This document shows, piece by piece, positions 24,793 to 35,413 of a stretch of DNA of 64,000 nt. A model generated the notes under the pieces. That model searched no databases and was not told where the DNA came from. It saw nothing but the letters and a program-made list of their open reading frames with translations. Both the position numbers and the translations under genes were made by a program. The DNA is from Perca fluviatilis (Eukaryota > Chordata > Actinopteri > Perciformes > Percidae). The stretch spans positions 9,830,050-9,894,049 of the forward strand of contig NC_053119.1 in the NCBI RefSeq assembly GCF_010015445.1. The letters are read 5' to 3'. The first letter of the stretch is position 1. The number at the start of each line of letters is the position of its first letter.

Positions 24793-25384
24793 ACAGACAG
24801 AGAGGCAGAGAGCGAGAGAGTCTTGTCACCGTCAAAACCCTTCCTGTTCTTAATCTAGACACTGATCTGATCAGAGGAGAGATCAATTAAACCAAGTCTA
24901 GTGACATATGCATGCCTGTAAAGTGACATAATGATAAACATCACATGTAAAATCTGTCTCAAGTGTGTTTTTGCCGTCTTGTAAGCATGTTGTAGTTTTT
25001 ACTATGATTTCCTAAACCTTTTATTAGCCTTTTTATCATATCATTTTCTCAATTTACAGATAAGCGTGAACTATAAAGTCCTTCAACAGAATTCAAAACA
25101 TCAATAACATAACATAAATTCAATCACCAAAATTTAGAAAGTTACAGTGTGAGAATGTTACCTTCTGCAGAGGGACAAGGATTTATTTTTATCAAACTAA
25201 CAATTGTTTTCATTATTCATTATGATTCATCTGCCAATGAATTATTTTGTAATAATAGTAATCGATAAATCATTTGGGTTATAGAAAGTAGTGAAAAAAA
25301 AGGTCCAGGAATTGCTTGTTCAACCATTCCGTCAATCCACTATTTCCCATGCACACTCAAAAGATGCACCACATTTCTCATATA
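24790..25384. other. sox6 5' intron, nothing recognised
   Basis: AT-rich, no repeat ends and no open frame of interest. Confidence 0.6.
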
Positions 25385-25714
25385 CAGTACAGGCCAAAAG
25401 TTTGGACACACCTTCTCATTCAATGAGTTTCCTTTTTATTTTCATGACTATTTACATTGTAGATTCTCACTGAAGGCATCAAAACTATGAATGAACACAT
25501 ATGGAATTATGTACTTAACAAAAAAGTGTGAAATAACTGAAAACATGTCTTATATTTTAGATTCCTCAAAGTAGCCACCCTTTGCTTTTTTATTAATAAG
25601 GGAAAAAATTCCACTAATTAACCCTGACAAGGCACACCTGTGAAGTGAAAACCATTTCAGGTGACTACCTCATGAAGCTCATTGAGAGAACACCAAGGGT
25701 TTGCAGAGTTATCA

Positions 25715-25717
<3 letters not shown>
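25385..25717 (+). mobile_element. Tc1/mariner-type MITE, left part only
   Basis: Begins after TA with CAGTACAGGCCAAAAGTTTG followed by GACACACCTTCTCATTC, a terminal repeat well known from fish Tc1-like elements. The interior is the usual sequence of these elements up to TTTGCAGAGTTATCAAAAA, after which the expected continuation and right inverted repeat are missing and a CA microsatellite takes over. Confidence 0.8.

Positions 25718-25769
<52 letters not shown>
25718..25769. repeat. (AC)26 microsatellite
   Basis: Pure AC array starting exactly where the Tc1-type MITE breaks off, so it has probably grown from the A-rich interior of the element. Confidence 0.95.
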
Positions 25770-25771
<2 letters not shown>

Positions 25772-27684
25772 GTACATGACTAATTGACGGTGACAGAGAA
25801 CAAAGGAGAAGATCAGGGGATTGAGTGTGTGGCACACAGGTCAGAAGGAGAGGAGGTTTAGTCTCTAACTGTAATCACGGGCAGGTGTCACCGGAGGACG
25901 CAGCCAAAGCCGATACCTCTGCACCCTGCTGGGCTACGTGTTCCAGTCGCAGTGGGTCAGGTCTGCTGAGTGAATGATATTCATGTAACTGGGTAAAATT
26001 CCAAAACGTTGACATGCCTCGCCACCAGCATCATCAAGACGGACTCAGGTGCATTTGCTGAGCAGACAAAAGCAGAAGAGATGGAGCGCTGCAGTGAGGG
26101 CTTTAGTGCAATAGTGAGAGGAACTGTTTGGATGTCAGAACAGGCCCCTGCTTGATAAACCTGACTAAATAAACATTTACATCCAATCAAAACCAGGCAC
26201 CGTGTTTAATTTATATCATTTTGAATGGAAAGATTATTGCTTTGGTGCTTCATGTCTTATTGGTAATTAAAAATCATTTTTACTGAAAGTGAAACTAAGC
26301 TTTGAACTTAAATTCATTATTTTCATTTCAAAGCCTATTCTAAAAGGTTATTGTGGGGGGGGGGGGAGAAGTACTTCATGGTATGAATTACTGCTCAATA
26401 GTCCACTTGTTATCTTGTGAGCTTTGAGAAACATTGTGCCATTAGTTTTAGTTGCCCAGCCTCTTTATCAGCGTAGCCTCTAATTGCTCGACGGCTCGGT
26501 TGATTTTGAAGCTAACCAGGAGCGATGTCATCCCTCCGCTCTCCCTACAATGGGCCTCATTGGATTAAGTTCGAGCAGGCTTTGTTAAAAGCTGGTGCAA
26601 ATCTAATCAAGGAAGAGACCTCAATTATGCTAGCATGTACTTAAACTATCAGATCACTAAAAAAGGAGGAGGGGGTCGGCCAGTGTAGGAATGCAATCAG
26701 CAGCCATTAAAGCCAGTTAATTTTGGCTGATGGCAGCTTTAAAATGAGACGCAGGAGTTTTACTGAAATGAGCATACTGTAATTATGAGGATGTGATGTT
26801 GGTGTTTGGTAGAGAGCTGAGCTCAGGGTTGGGAGAATGGCGTGCACAAAAGGGAAGCTACCCACAAGTCCCTCAGGAACAGGTGTTAGCTTTGCAGAAG
26901 AAACATTTTTGCAGAGGTGGTGCTTTGTGTCCCGAGCTTCCTTCTTTCAACCTACACAGGCAACATTCAAACGCGAGCTGTTTAAAAACCCCTCTGTTTA
27001 TAATGAAGTGTTGAAGGAAGCCAAACAGCTGAAAATAACATTTTAATAACACTCTTTTTTTCTAGCTATGGCATGTGGAAGAATGTAAAAAGGTGTCAAA
27101 GCATTTTGTTTGGAAAGAATAATGCGCTGGATGACCATTATCTAAGGACCAGGTGGCGTCCCCTGTAGCCCTGAGCACAACAGCTGATATTGACCCTGAC
27201 CTCTGACCTCCATGAAACATGACAGTTAAAACAGGAAGCAATTATCCTGAAAGTCAGCAAGTCTGGTGTCATTCGTCAACAGGCCGGAAGTCCGAGCAGA
27301 TAACAGTTGTCACCGGAGAAATGAGAATAAAAAGATGTGAGCATGTACGAGTGGAGACACTGACACAGTGTCGGTGAGTACACACTCACAGTGTGTGCGC
27401 ACATGCAGATACACACAAGCTGGGTTTCTGTCCAACTTTTTTATTGGCAATTGTGAGTGGAAACTTGTCTAAAAACCTTATACACTATCTATGAAGACAT
27501 ATTGAGTATCTTCATCTCAGTTTATGACAAGATTTGGACATCTGGAAATGTTGTAAAAAATTGTTGCAAAATGTTGTTTATTCTAACAGATTTTGTAACA
27601 ATTATGGATAATAAAGAAAATTTAAAAAAATAAAAACATTTTAATTGTTTCTGTCGATGTGATGTCTGGCATTAAGAAAGACTT
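25770..27684. other. sox6 5' intron, possible conserved block
   Basis: No exon recognised. The segment around 26.43-26.79 kb (GCCTCTAATTGCTCG, CAATGGGCCTCATTGG, GCAAATCTAATCAAGG) is repeat-free and looks like a conserved non-coding element, not provable here. A G10 run sits at about 26357. Confidence 0.35.
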
Positions 27685-28148
27685 TTAGGTATACTTCACC
27701 CGTGAAATAATCACCTGTATTTTATATTACTCACCACGTGTTCCCTTGAATTCTTGCATGCCTCCACAGTGAACGAAGAATCCATAAACAGAGAAAAGTC
27801 TTGATGAATTGAAGGGAGGCCGCATTTAAACTATATCAAAAACAGTACAAACTCTCAGACAGCTTGCGCAGTATAATCACAGTCTCATTTATCCAGTCGT
27901 ATCCTCAGTATTTCTGAAAGACAAGCATTTTTCCTAAAACCTCACTATTTAAAAGACTTCCGTGTAAACAGTCTTAAGCTTACGCAGGCACGCTATTCGC
28001 AATATACCCGTCGGTTGAGATAATAATTTTCTCCGTTTTTGGATTCTTTGTTCACCGTGGAGGCAGCAAGAAAAACAAAGTTTTCTTTAACGGGGTGAGT
28101 AATTTATATTCTAATTATCATTTTGGGGGTATTAAAGTATTCCTTTAA
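27685..28148. mobile_element. Foldback MITE with long inverted arms
   Basis: Outer ends are TTAGGTATACTTCACCC on the left and, as reverse complement, TTAAAGGAATACTTTAATAC on the right. Further in, CACAGTGAACGAAGAATCCA (about 27768-27787) pairs with TGGATTCTTTGTTCACCGTG (about 28039-28058), and ATTTTATATTACTCACC pairs with GGTGAGTAATTTATATT. The two halves therefore fold on each other over roughly 110 bp. TTTA/TTAA at the edges suggests a TTAA target. Confidence 0.65.
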
Positions 28149-28899
28149 TTGCAAATGGAAGTGCATCAAAAATTACAGCTTTTCAAATTACAGTCTTACA
28201 GATTTCATTTGTTTCTAGTCATTCATCATAGTAGGTTGCACAAAATAACAAACAGTCCTAAAGAGGAATTAAACACAACTCGTCCCTAACAGAGCCCAGT
28301 GTCACTGTAAAAAAAAAAAAAAGAAACACTACTACTACTCGCACTTCACTTCAATATTTTCCCCGCTCTCCTCCAACTTCTGTCTTGCCAATTCCCCGTG
28401 TACTACAGTTCACTCCACTGCCAACTCCTTCGCTTGGCCTGGCCGGTATGCGTGTCATGTACTATTTCTGGAGCATCGGGACAGGCACTGAAGCCGCTTT
28501 TTTTCATCAGAAGGTTAATACTTCAGCAAAAAAGGTTGTCGTGTGAGAAGTCGGTTTTATGTACTGTTAAGGGAATACCACATTGACAGGCAGAGGAGGG
28601 AAACTGATGAAGACAGGATGTCTCTGAATCGTTTTGATAATCTGGTCTATTACGTTTGTCCATACATCAACCACTCTCGCACTCACATCAAGTCAAGTAG
28701 ATGTTTCAGAGCAACTTGAAATCAGTGACACATTTAAGGGCAGCTGCAACCTTAATTCATCCATCCATTGTATAATTTTTTGAGTTGATTCTTAGCAAAA
28801 AAAACCTTTGTTCTTTCACAAATATGTGCTCATTCATGGGCAATTACTTCCACCAACTAATCAAAGTATTCTCCTACGCGTAGAATCTGCCATTTAGAA

Positions 28900-29890
28900 T
28901 CATTCAGAATACACACGAGTGAGTCACGCGAATGACGGCCGCCATGTTGCACCTCCATCTTTAAAATACATTAGCCAAAGAGGGACATGCCTTTCGCGCT
29001 TTTCACTCACTGGCACTGATTGTGATGACTGCCAAAGAGGGGGAGAAGATTACTTGCGACTGCCGGCAGATTTGAAAGCCTGTTGAAGATGGAGGATTGC
29101 GCCTATTCTCGAGGACATGTAACGGAGACGCCAAAGAAGTTAAAAAGAGAATTAAAACGACAATGCGACAGGCAAAGCAACAAGACCAAAGTGGATTTTG
29201 CAAGATGGAAAGAGATCATAAGGAGCAAGGATTTTAAAAAGGGACACCGAAGTTGCCTGCTTTCTTCTCGACAGGTAATTCTGCCTATTTGTGTAAATTC
29301 AAAGTTTTATAGTTGCTTGGCTAACTATAGCATGGTTGTGCAAAACGCTAGAACGACGTCTAGGATAATTTTCCTTGCGTCAATGATGAAAAAGGATGGT
29401 CTACCTTGTCACGTAAACGTAATCAGATGTGTTGTGATTTCCCTGGCAGACAACTCACGTAATAGAGTTGTAACACAGACTAGCTACAGCTAGAACAGCT
29501 GCGTGTAAACTTCAGTTTCATTGACATGATTGTTCATACTGCTCAGAGAAATATATTAAACACACAATCCTCCGTTGCTTCTCTCCTACGCTGTAAACAT
29601 TGCCTTACATTATTAATCTCGTACAATATACAGAATAACGATAGCACTGATACTTTACTAACATCAGCTTGCATATGTTTGGGAACCTGATAGCTGATGT
29701 TAGCAATGACATGGTACCAAAATAACGTAAAACTATTATTACACTGGAAAGAACACTCACGGAAGAAGTCGTCGCTAATTTCGGGTTCGGCCACCGTAGG
29801 AGTTTAAATGCGCTCGGAATGGGGGGGGGCTAGAAAGTAATATTCAGTTGGTTGTCACATACAATTTCACCGCTAGATGGGAGAAATTGT
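28900..29890 (+). mobile_element. Repeat-like segment with a small spliced-looking ORF
   Basis: CpG-richer than its flanks. The right edge (CACCGCTAGATGGGAGAAAT ... TTTAAA) resembles the end of fish miniature elements that finish CACCTTTAA. It contains the ORF at 29089-29274. The left end is not located. Confidence 0.35.
29089..29274 (+). CDS. Small basic ORF ending at a splice donor, unknown function
   Basis: ATG at 29089 opens 62 codons that run to CGACAG|gtaatt at 29274/29275. The product starts MEDCAYSRGHV and continues KKLKRELKRQCDRQ, KVDFARWKEIIRSKDFK: highly basic, with an aromatic ARWKE motif. I recall similar short exons in repeat-borne fish gene predictions with an ARW(K/R)E-LK-FKxD pattern, but cannot name the family. 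It lies antisense inside a sox6 intron. It may be a captured exon in a transposon or chance. Confidence 0.3.
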
Positions 29891-32800
29891 AGCTTTAAAA
29901 AAAAAGCAGGGGTGTTCCCTCTTCCTGTCTTCCTACCTGCCAACATGTTTCACTCTTTTCACTCCACCACGCCATCAGATCGCACATTTCACCCTCAAAG
30001 TAACTGACACCATAATTCCCCCAAAGTATATATTTCTGCTTATTAAAATGATTGCTGGTTGGAAAACAAAATCACCTGGGTAAATCTTTACATGAAGGAA
30101 TAATGATTTCTCCTCCTCCAACTGTTGACTCATCACGGCACCCGCAGACGCTGCCGTGGAGAAGACCAGCGGGCTCCAGTTGACAACCAGTTGCACTGGC
30201 CACCTCCAAGTAGGTGTGAATGTGTGCAGTGGCCTCCATGTGAAGCAGGGTGTTGCTGAAAAGGAGCGCGCATTTCCATAAAGTACCCTTTCCCTGGATA
30301 AATCAAAGGTTAAAATATAGATCCAGAGGCTGCTCTCCTGCTTCACCTCCCTCCTTTCTCACTCTGCCTCCTCATCTAGCCTGTGCATTACCTCATCAGA
30401 GGAGGATCTGCCTAAAGCCGCAGCGGTCACACAACAGACAAAAGCGCTCATCTCCAGGAAGCCGCTGCCGCTGCCTGTGGTTTTGGAGAGAGGAGAAGAG
30501 AGGGGAAAAAGTGACTCAGCCCCACGGCTCCTTTCTTCTCTCTGCCGACTTAGGGATAAACGGAGGGATAAAGCAAAGGGGGAGATAATATTTAGAGCAG
30601 GCCCCATTTCAAGGGCAATAGAAGAGAGAAAGTGGGGTATGAGCTTGGGTGGTTTGGGAAGTAGCCACGAGGGTCGGTCTATACTGTTTCTGGCAGAGGT
30701 AAGCTACTTGCACCGTGGATTTATGTGTAAGTGGGGAGGAACCGCTGCTGGCCCGGCCCTGCCTTAAAGCTCCGGCCACTGCAGCTCCACGAGCCTCTTC
30801 AAAGCAAACCAGATGGGCCTCAGACGGGATGTTGATGAGGCATGAGTGTGCAAAACACAAACATGCATGCAAGCACAAACACAAATAAATTGATACAGAC
30901 ACAGCCTGGAAAACAACTAAATACATAACACACAAACATATGTACTTGTCGCACATGTGCTGGTGAGCTGGCACGCATGGGATAAATAAAGTGTCTCTAT
31001 CTATCTCTATCTATGAGCAAATATGCTGACTTGAAGTGTGACCGTAGCAGATCGCTGAAGCTCAGTTCTCTCACCATTAAATAAGGTTAACGCAAACTTG
31101 CAAGGCATTCTGAAAAATTAGATGAATCAAGCAAATGTCCAAGCTCAAGAAGACATAATAGCTCCCTGTTAACATAAGGTTAGGTACTGAGAAACAACAC
31201 TAAATTTTGTTAGCCGCTGCCCATTAGCAGCGCTGATTTGTGTTATACTGTAACGCAGTGAAGTTCACATACAAAGCTGAAGTAAAATGCAGAGAAGGAC
31301 ATTGTTTTTGGGGAAGCCAAACAGGTAACCTCAGTGAGTTCATTAGCTCATTAGCTCATTAGCTTACCACAAATCAGCCCGATAGCTGCTTGCTGTGCGG
31401 TCAATTTTTCTAACTCTTTGCAAATGACTGCCATTACAGCAACCATCCGTAACAACAAAGCTCCGCAAATAGGCCTGTCATGAAGCATGAAGTGGCTGAA
31501 ATCTTTTCTCGCTGTGCTAGGACTTTGCAGGTTCCGCATTTATAACTCAGATGAAAATTCCTATATCTATAAATATCATGCTGGAGTAACACACATTAGA
31601 TGATACACATTATGATCTTTTTTTCCTTATCTCTAAACTAATTTTAAATGCACAAATAAAAAGATGGATCTAGTTCTCCACACTCTGGCGATAAACAGTG
31701 TAACCAATACGAACCTGTTTCAAAACTGATTTTGTGAAATGACCAGTGATGTCAGATCACCCAAAACATTAGTCATAGACACACCCCAGCTCCTCTGATC
31801 AAAACCATTAGATACAGTATGTACAGTATATGTCAAGGCCTTGACTTTGCAAATCCTCCCACACGCAGCAGCCATTTCCTTCCAAAGTCTTATGAAACAA
31901 AGATGTCCTGTCACGACACGATCTGTACCCTATAAAGACTGTAATTTTGTTAGGAGGGTCCACTTGTCATCTTACCGCCATGTAATTAGATTTGAAAAGC
32001 AATTGCATGTTAAAAGACACAATAATGTGATTTCGAGTTTCCAGATGAACTGATGAGATTAAGGGAGTTTGATGGAATTAAAAGTGGCCTAAGTGGTCCG
32101 GTTTTCCCCAATAATGACACCATTCCTTTCTTCAAACGCAGCACAATTAGGCAGAGGAAATGCGTGTATGATGCCTGTATTAATTACTGTGATGTTTTTA
32201 TTATTTTATTGCTATTCAGTCAGTAAAATATAATCTTCCAAAGCATCCAAAATAGCCGTCACCAGACATTACGCCAGTTCTCTATGTTTTTGACTTGTGA
32301 ACCCTTAAAATGAAGCTGTGTGTACTTGTAAAATCTTGTCACAGGTTGCATCAATCAGTGACCCCTTAATAGGGTCTCGACCCCCCTGGGTGGGAACCAT
32401 AGCTCCAGATTGTGATACAAAACGATTTACAGGAGCCATAAATCAAGCCTTTGAAACTGAACTCCTCGACCAACCAGCAGGACACAGATTATCACCCTAA
32501 CCAGAACGCTGACGGTTGTCTGTCCAATGTGCGAGCAAGTTGTCAGTGAGGCCACTTGTTGACCCAGCCGTGACACGGCTCAAGGGCCACTAGAGAGGGC
32601 CTTAATAAGTATTCTTAAACAGGGGGATTAGCCAGATGGTCAGATCACTCTTTTTTATCCAACCTCTCCCATTGTACATTTCATATGTCTCCCGCCTCTG
32701 CTGAATCCATCAAGATTGGCCACTGGGACCGCACCAGCTTAATTTGGGCTAGTGTTACCTACAGCACCATTTGACTCCAGATATAATCTTTATTGCTCAC

Positions 32801-33050
32801 AGAGAGAAAGTCTATTAAAAGGCACACTGTAGGTCCCTGCGCTGAAAGGTTCCTGGAGTGATGCCTGTGAGAGTCTTTAAAAGACCCCTTTCTTCACCCA
32901 AGTGAAAGCAGCTATTGAGGGCGCACAGGGCAGAATACTAACTGGAGTGGAGGTCTGCGTTTGCTGTGAAACAAATCAAAAGTGTTCTGTATGTGACGGT
33001 GGAAGGGCAGAGAGGCGCTGGACATGAACAGAGACAGCTAACGTGGACTA
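29891..33050. other. sox6 5' intron, possible regulatory blocks
   Basis: Besides the candidate exon near 30.1-30.25 kb, the 30.36-30.60 kb stretch is G/C-richer with GCCGCAGCGGTCAC and GCCGCTGCCGCTGCC and could be an alternative promoter. A repeat-poor block at 32.56-32.91 kb looks like conserved non-coding DNA. Neither is provable from sequence alone. Confidence 0.3.
30076..30255 (-). other. Possible additional sox6 5' exon or conserved element
   Basis: On the minus strand an acceptor (cgctccttttcag, AG at 30257-30256) is followed by a G/C-richer stretch and by possible donors, CAG|gtgatt (exon end 30076) or CAT|gtaaag (exon end 30092). The sequence between is open in one frame but matches nothing I recognise. 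It could be a minor sox6 leader exon or just chance splice-like signals. Confidence 0.22.
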
Positions 33051-33088
33051 ACACACACACACACACACACACGCCGCGCGCACACACA
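33051..33088. repeat. (AC)n microsatellite with GCGC interruption
   Basis: AC array interrupted by GCCGCGCG; about 170 bp upstream (plus coordinates) of the predicted 33.26-kb sox6 leader exon. Confidence 0.9.
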
Positions 33089-33255
33089 GTAGACTGCCGT
33101 TCTGCTAACAGCCACTGGTGCTAAGCTTGGTGTGTTCAAACACCAGCAAGTGTTGCTCAGTTCTGCTTTGAGGAAACAGTGGCACAACACAAGCTGGCAG
33201 CATTACAGTACAAGGAAATAAATATGATTTGTATCAGCTGATTTGGGAAACTTAC

Positions 33256-33325
33256 AGAAATAAGAGACTTCAACTCCAACAGCCTCTTCTCACTTGTGGA
33301 TGACTTTAAAATTCATGAACGTCAC
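33256..33325 (-). other. sox6: Predicted sox6 5'-UTR exon (70 bp) with a short uORF
   Basis: On the minus strand a very strong acceptor (a pyrimidine tract of about 30 nt ending in ttttttccccag, AG at 33327-33326) is followed 70 bp later by a perfect donor, TCT|gtaagt (GT at 33255-33254). If spliced straight to the 10256 exon, the sequence upstream of the sox6 ATG has an in-frame TGA at 33315-33313, which fixes the start at 10253 or 10250. The exon carries an 8-codon upstream ORF (ATG at 33316, stop ending at 33290; MNFKVIHK). Position and strand suit a non-coding leader exon of sox6. There is no transcript evidence here, so this is a splice-signal prediction. Confidence 0.6.
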
Positions 33326-34674
33326 CTGGGGAAAAAAAGGAAAACAAAAGAAAAATGATTATTACCATGTTTCTTTCACAATTACTTTCATGTAGTGTGT
33401 TTATCACCATCGCCATCAATTAAAGGGACATTTCATCCAACAACCAAAAAATGTTTGCCACTTACGTCTGTCTAGTGGTCGAGACTTACAGAGTTTTAAA
33501 TCATTTGTCCATATCTGTTTCTCAGATTTCCTCCTCTAACCCACTACCATGGAGGTGAAGGTATTTCATTTTACAGTCACACTTTTCACTATAACTAGCT
33601 TCTACCAAAGAAATAGCAGGGTTTGTTTCTAAAAAGAGATGTTGCAATTTTTAAATGCTGTGAGCACCAAAAATGAAATTTCATTCATTTGTTTAGCGGG
33701 AGAGACAGAAAACTCAGAGACAGGTATCTTACAGGCAAGTAAAACCCAAACTATCTGCATGGCTACATGCCACAAGAGGTAAGTGAGAACATGTGTTTGT
33801 TGTTGCCTTAAGCAGCAGGATACATTTTAATGAACACTGACCAAATTCTTCACATACTGCCAACAAATTGAGGTTTGACAAAGTATGAAAATTTGGATTG
33901 AAAATTGTTTTTGGAGCCCTGTGAATGCACTCTCGACCCACCTGAGGTCCCTCTGTAGTGGATGTTTGACACAGAACAGAGGCCCTGTGTGGAGTCCACA
34001 GCAGAGCCAACAGAGGATCAGTGTGTTTCTCACACAGCACTTTCACTGCACAAGCAACGGCACACACGCAGCCACGCAAAGCCTAGCAAACGACAAACAG
34101 CGTGATTCTTGAGCGAAGCTTTGAAGTCGGAAAAAAATTGGCCGCAATCTGTCCTAACACAGTTAGTGATGCTTGATATTTTCTTTCAAAAATTGATTCC
34201 AATTGAGAGCGGGGAATCCCTCTCATCAAATGGACAAGCTAATCATTCCTGGGCTGCCTGGCTTAAATAGACCACTCTGACTCAGTGAGCTAACCTGAGG
34301 TCAGCCCCTTATCATAGCCTCACATGCACACAAGCACACACTACAAACAGACATTTGCTAAATAAAGGGTCACAGGAAACAAAATGAATAACATTAAAGA
34401 GGTCAAACTGCCAATGGAGAGCTATAAAGGTACCATGTTTAGGTTGGGACCGCCTTGAGTGGGCCCCAAATTAAGAGAGGATGGGAGCTAGTCTTCATTG
34501 AGAGTGGGAGGCCGTTAATTAAAGAAATAAGTGAAGTGGATGAGGAGAGACTTAAGGAGAGAGGCTGGGTTCCCACAGACACGCAACAAAACACACCACA
34601 GCAGCATTTCTCTGACACTATGCATCATGACGGCTCCCCAACACAACATCTAACTTGTACAAAGAGAGCGATAC
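33326..34674. other. sox6 5' intron, nothing firm
   Basis: TTAAAGGGACATTTCATCC at 33420-33438 looks like one end of a MITE, but I did not find the opposite end. No coding region recognised. Confidence 0.5.
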
Positions 34675-34742
34675 AAACACGCCTTTGATTCCACAATTTG
34701 AGGCTAATAAACACGCCTTTGATTCCACAATTTGAGGCTAAT
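34675..34742. repeat. Perfect 34-bp tandem duplication
   Basis: Two identical 34-bp copies back to back (34675-34708 and 34709-34742), containing CACGCCTTTGATTCCACAAT. No mismatch, so the duplication is recent or conserved by conversion. Confidence 0.95.
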
Positions 34743-35314
34743 TGAGAACAATGAAGAAAAAAGCAAACACTGGGCATGTATGATCTTTTATTCATGTCTT
34801 TAATCAACCAAATGGTTCTCTCTTGGATGCATTTTTCCTCTCAGGGCACAATTAGGGGTAATTCTGGCTAGAACAACTCAAAGGCTTGTACACTAAGAAT
34901 TTCTTGAGATAATAATAATGATAACAAATAGTCGGCAAAAACACACTTGTGTGAATCACCATGGAAAACATTTCCATTAGATGCAACTTCTTTCTTTCTT
35001 TTTCTTTTTTGTAGACAAAGCGGTTTTACCCAATAAAAGCTGAAAAGACAAGTACTCGAAAAGCCAACGTTTCAATCGAGCACCGCTCACACTCTGCGGC
35101 TCTCGCTGACCCGTCTGAACACGTTCCAGATGTCTGCAGAACCAGTTATTCTGTTTCCTCTCCTTTTTTTGTTTAACCCCCCTCTCTTCCCTCCATTCCT
35201 CCGCTCCATACACCCTGCCACTCATCTGCAGATGGCAGACCTGACACCTGGAGGATCCTGGGTAATCAGAGAGACAGCTGGCTGCCCAGTAGAGGAGAGC
35301 TGCAGCAAAACGCA

Positions 35315-35316
<2 letters not shown>
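34743..35316. other. sox6 5' intron, nothing recognised
   Basis: No repeat or exon identified. Confidence 0.6.

Positions 35317-35403
<87 letters not shown>
35317..35403. repeat. (CT)43 microsatellite
   Basis: Longest pure dinucleotide run of the window, about 87 bp, followed by a short CA tail. It generates long apparent Leu-Ser and Arg-Glu ORFs on the two strands that are not genes. Confidence 0.95.

Positions 35404-35413
<10 letters not shown>

Noticed and set aside
24649..24886. ORFs with poly-Lys or poly-Phe
   Set aside because: Translations of the poly(A)44 tract.
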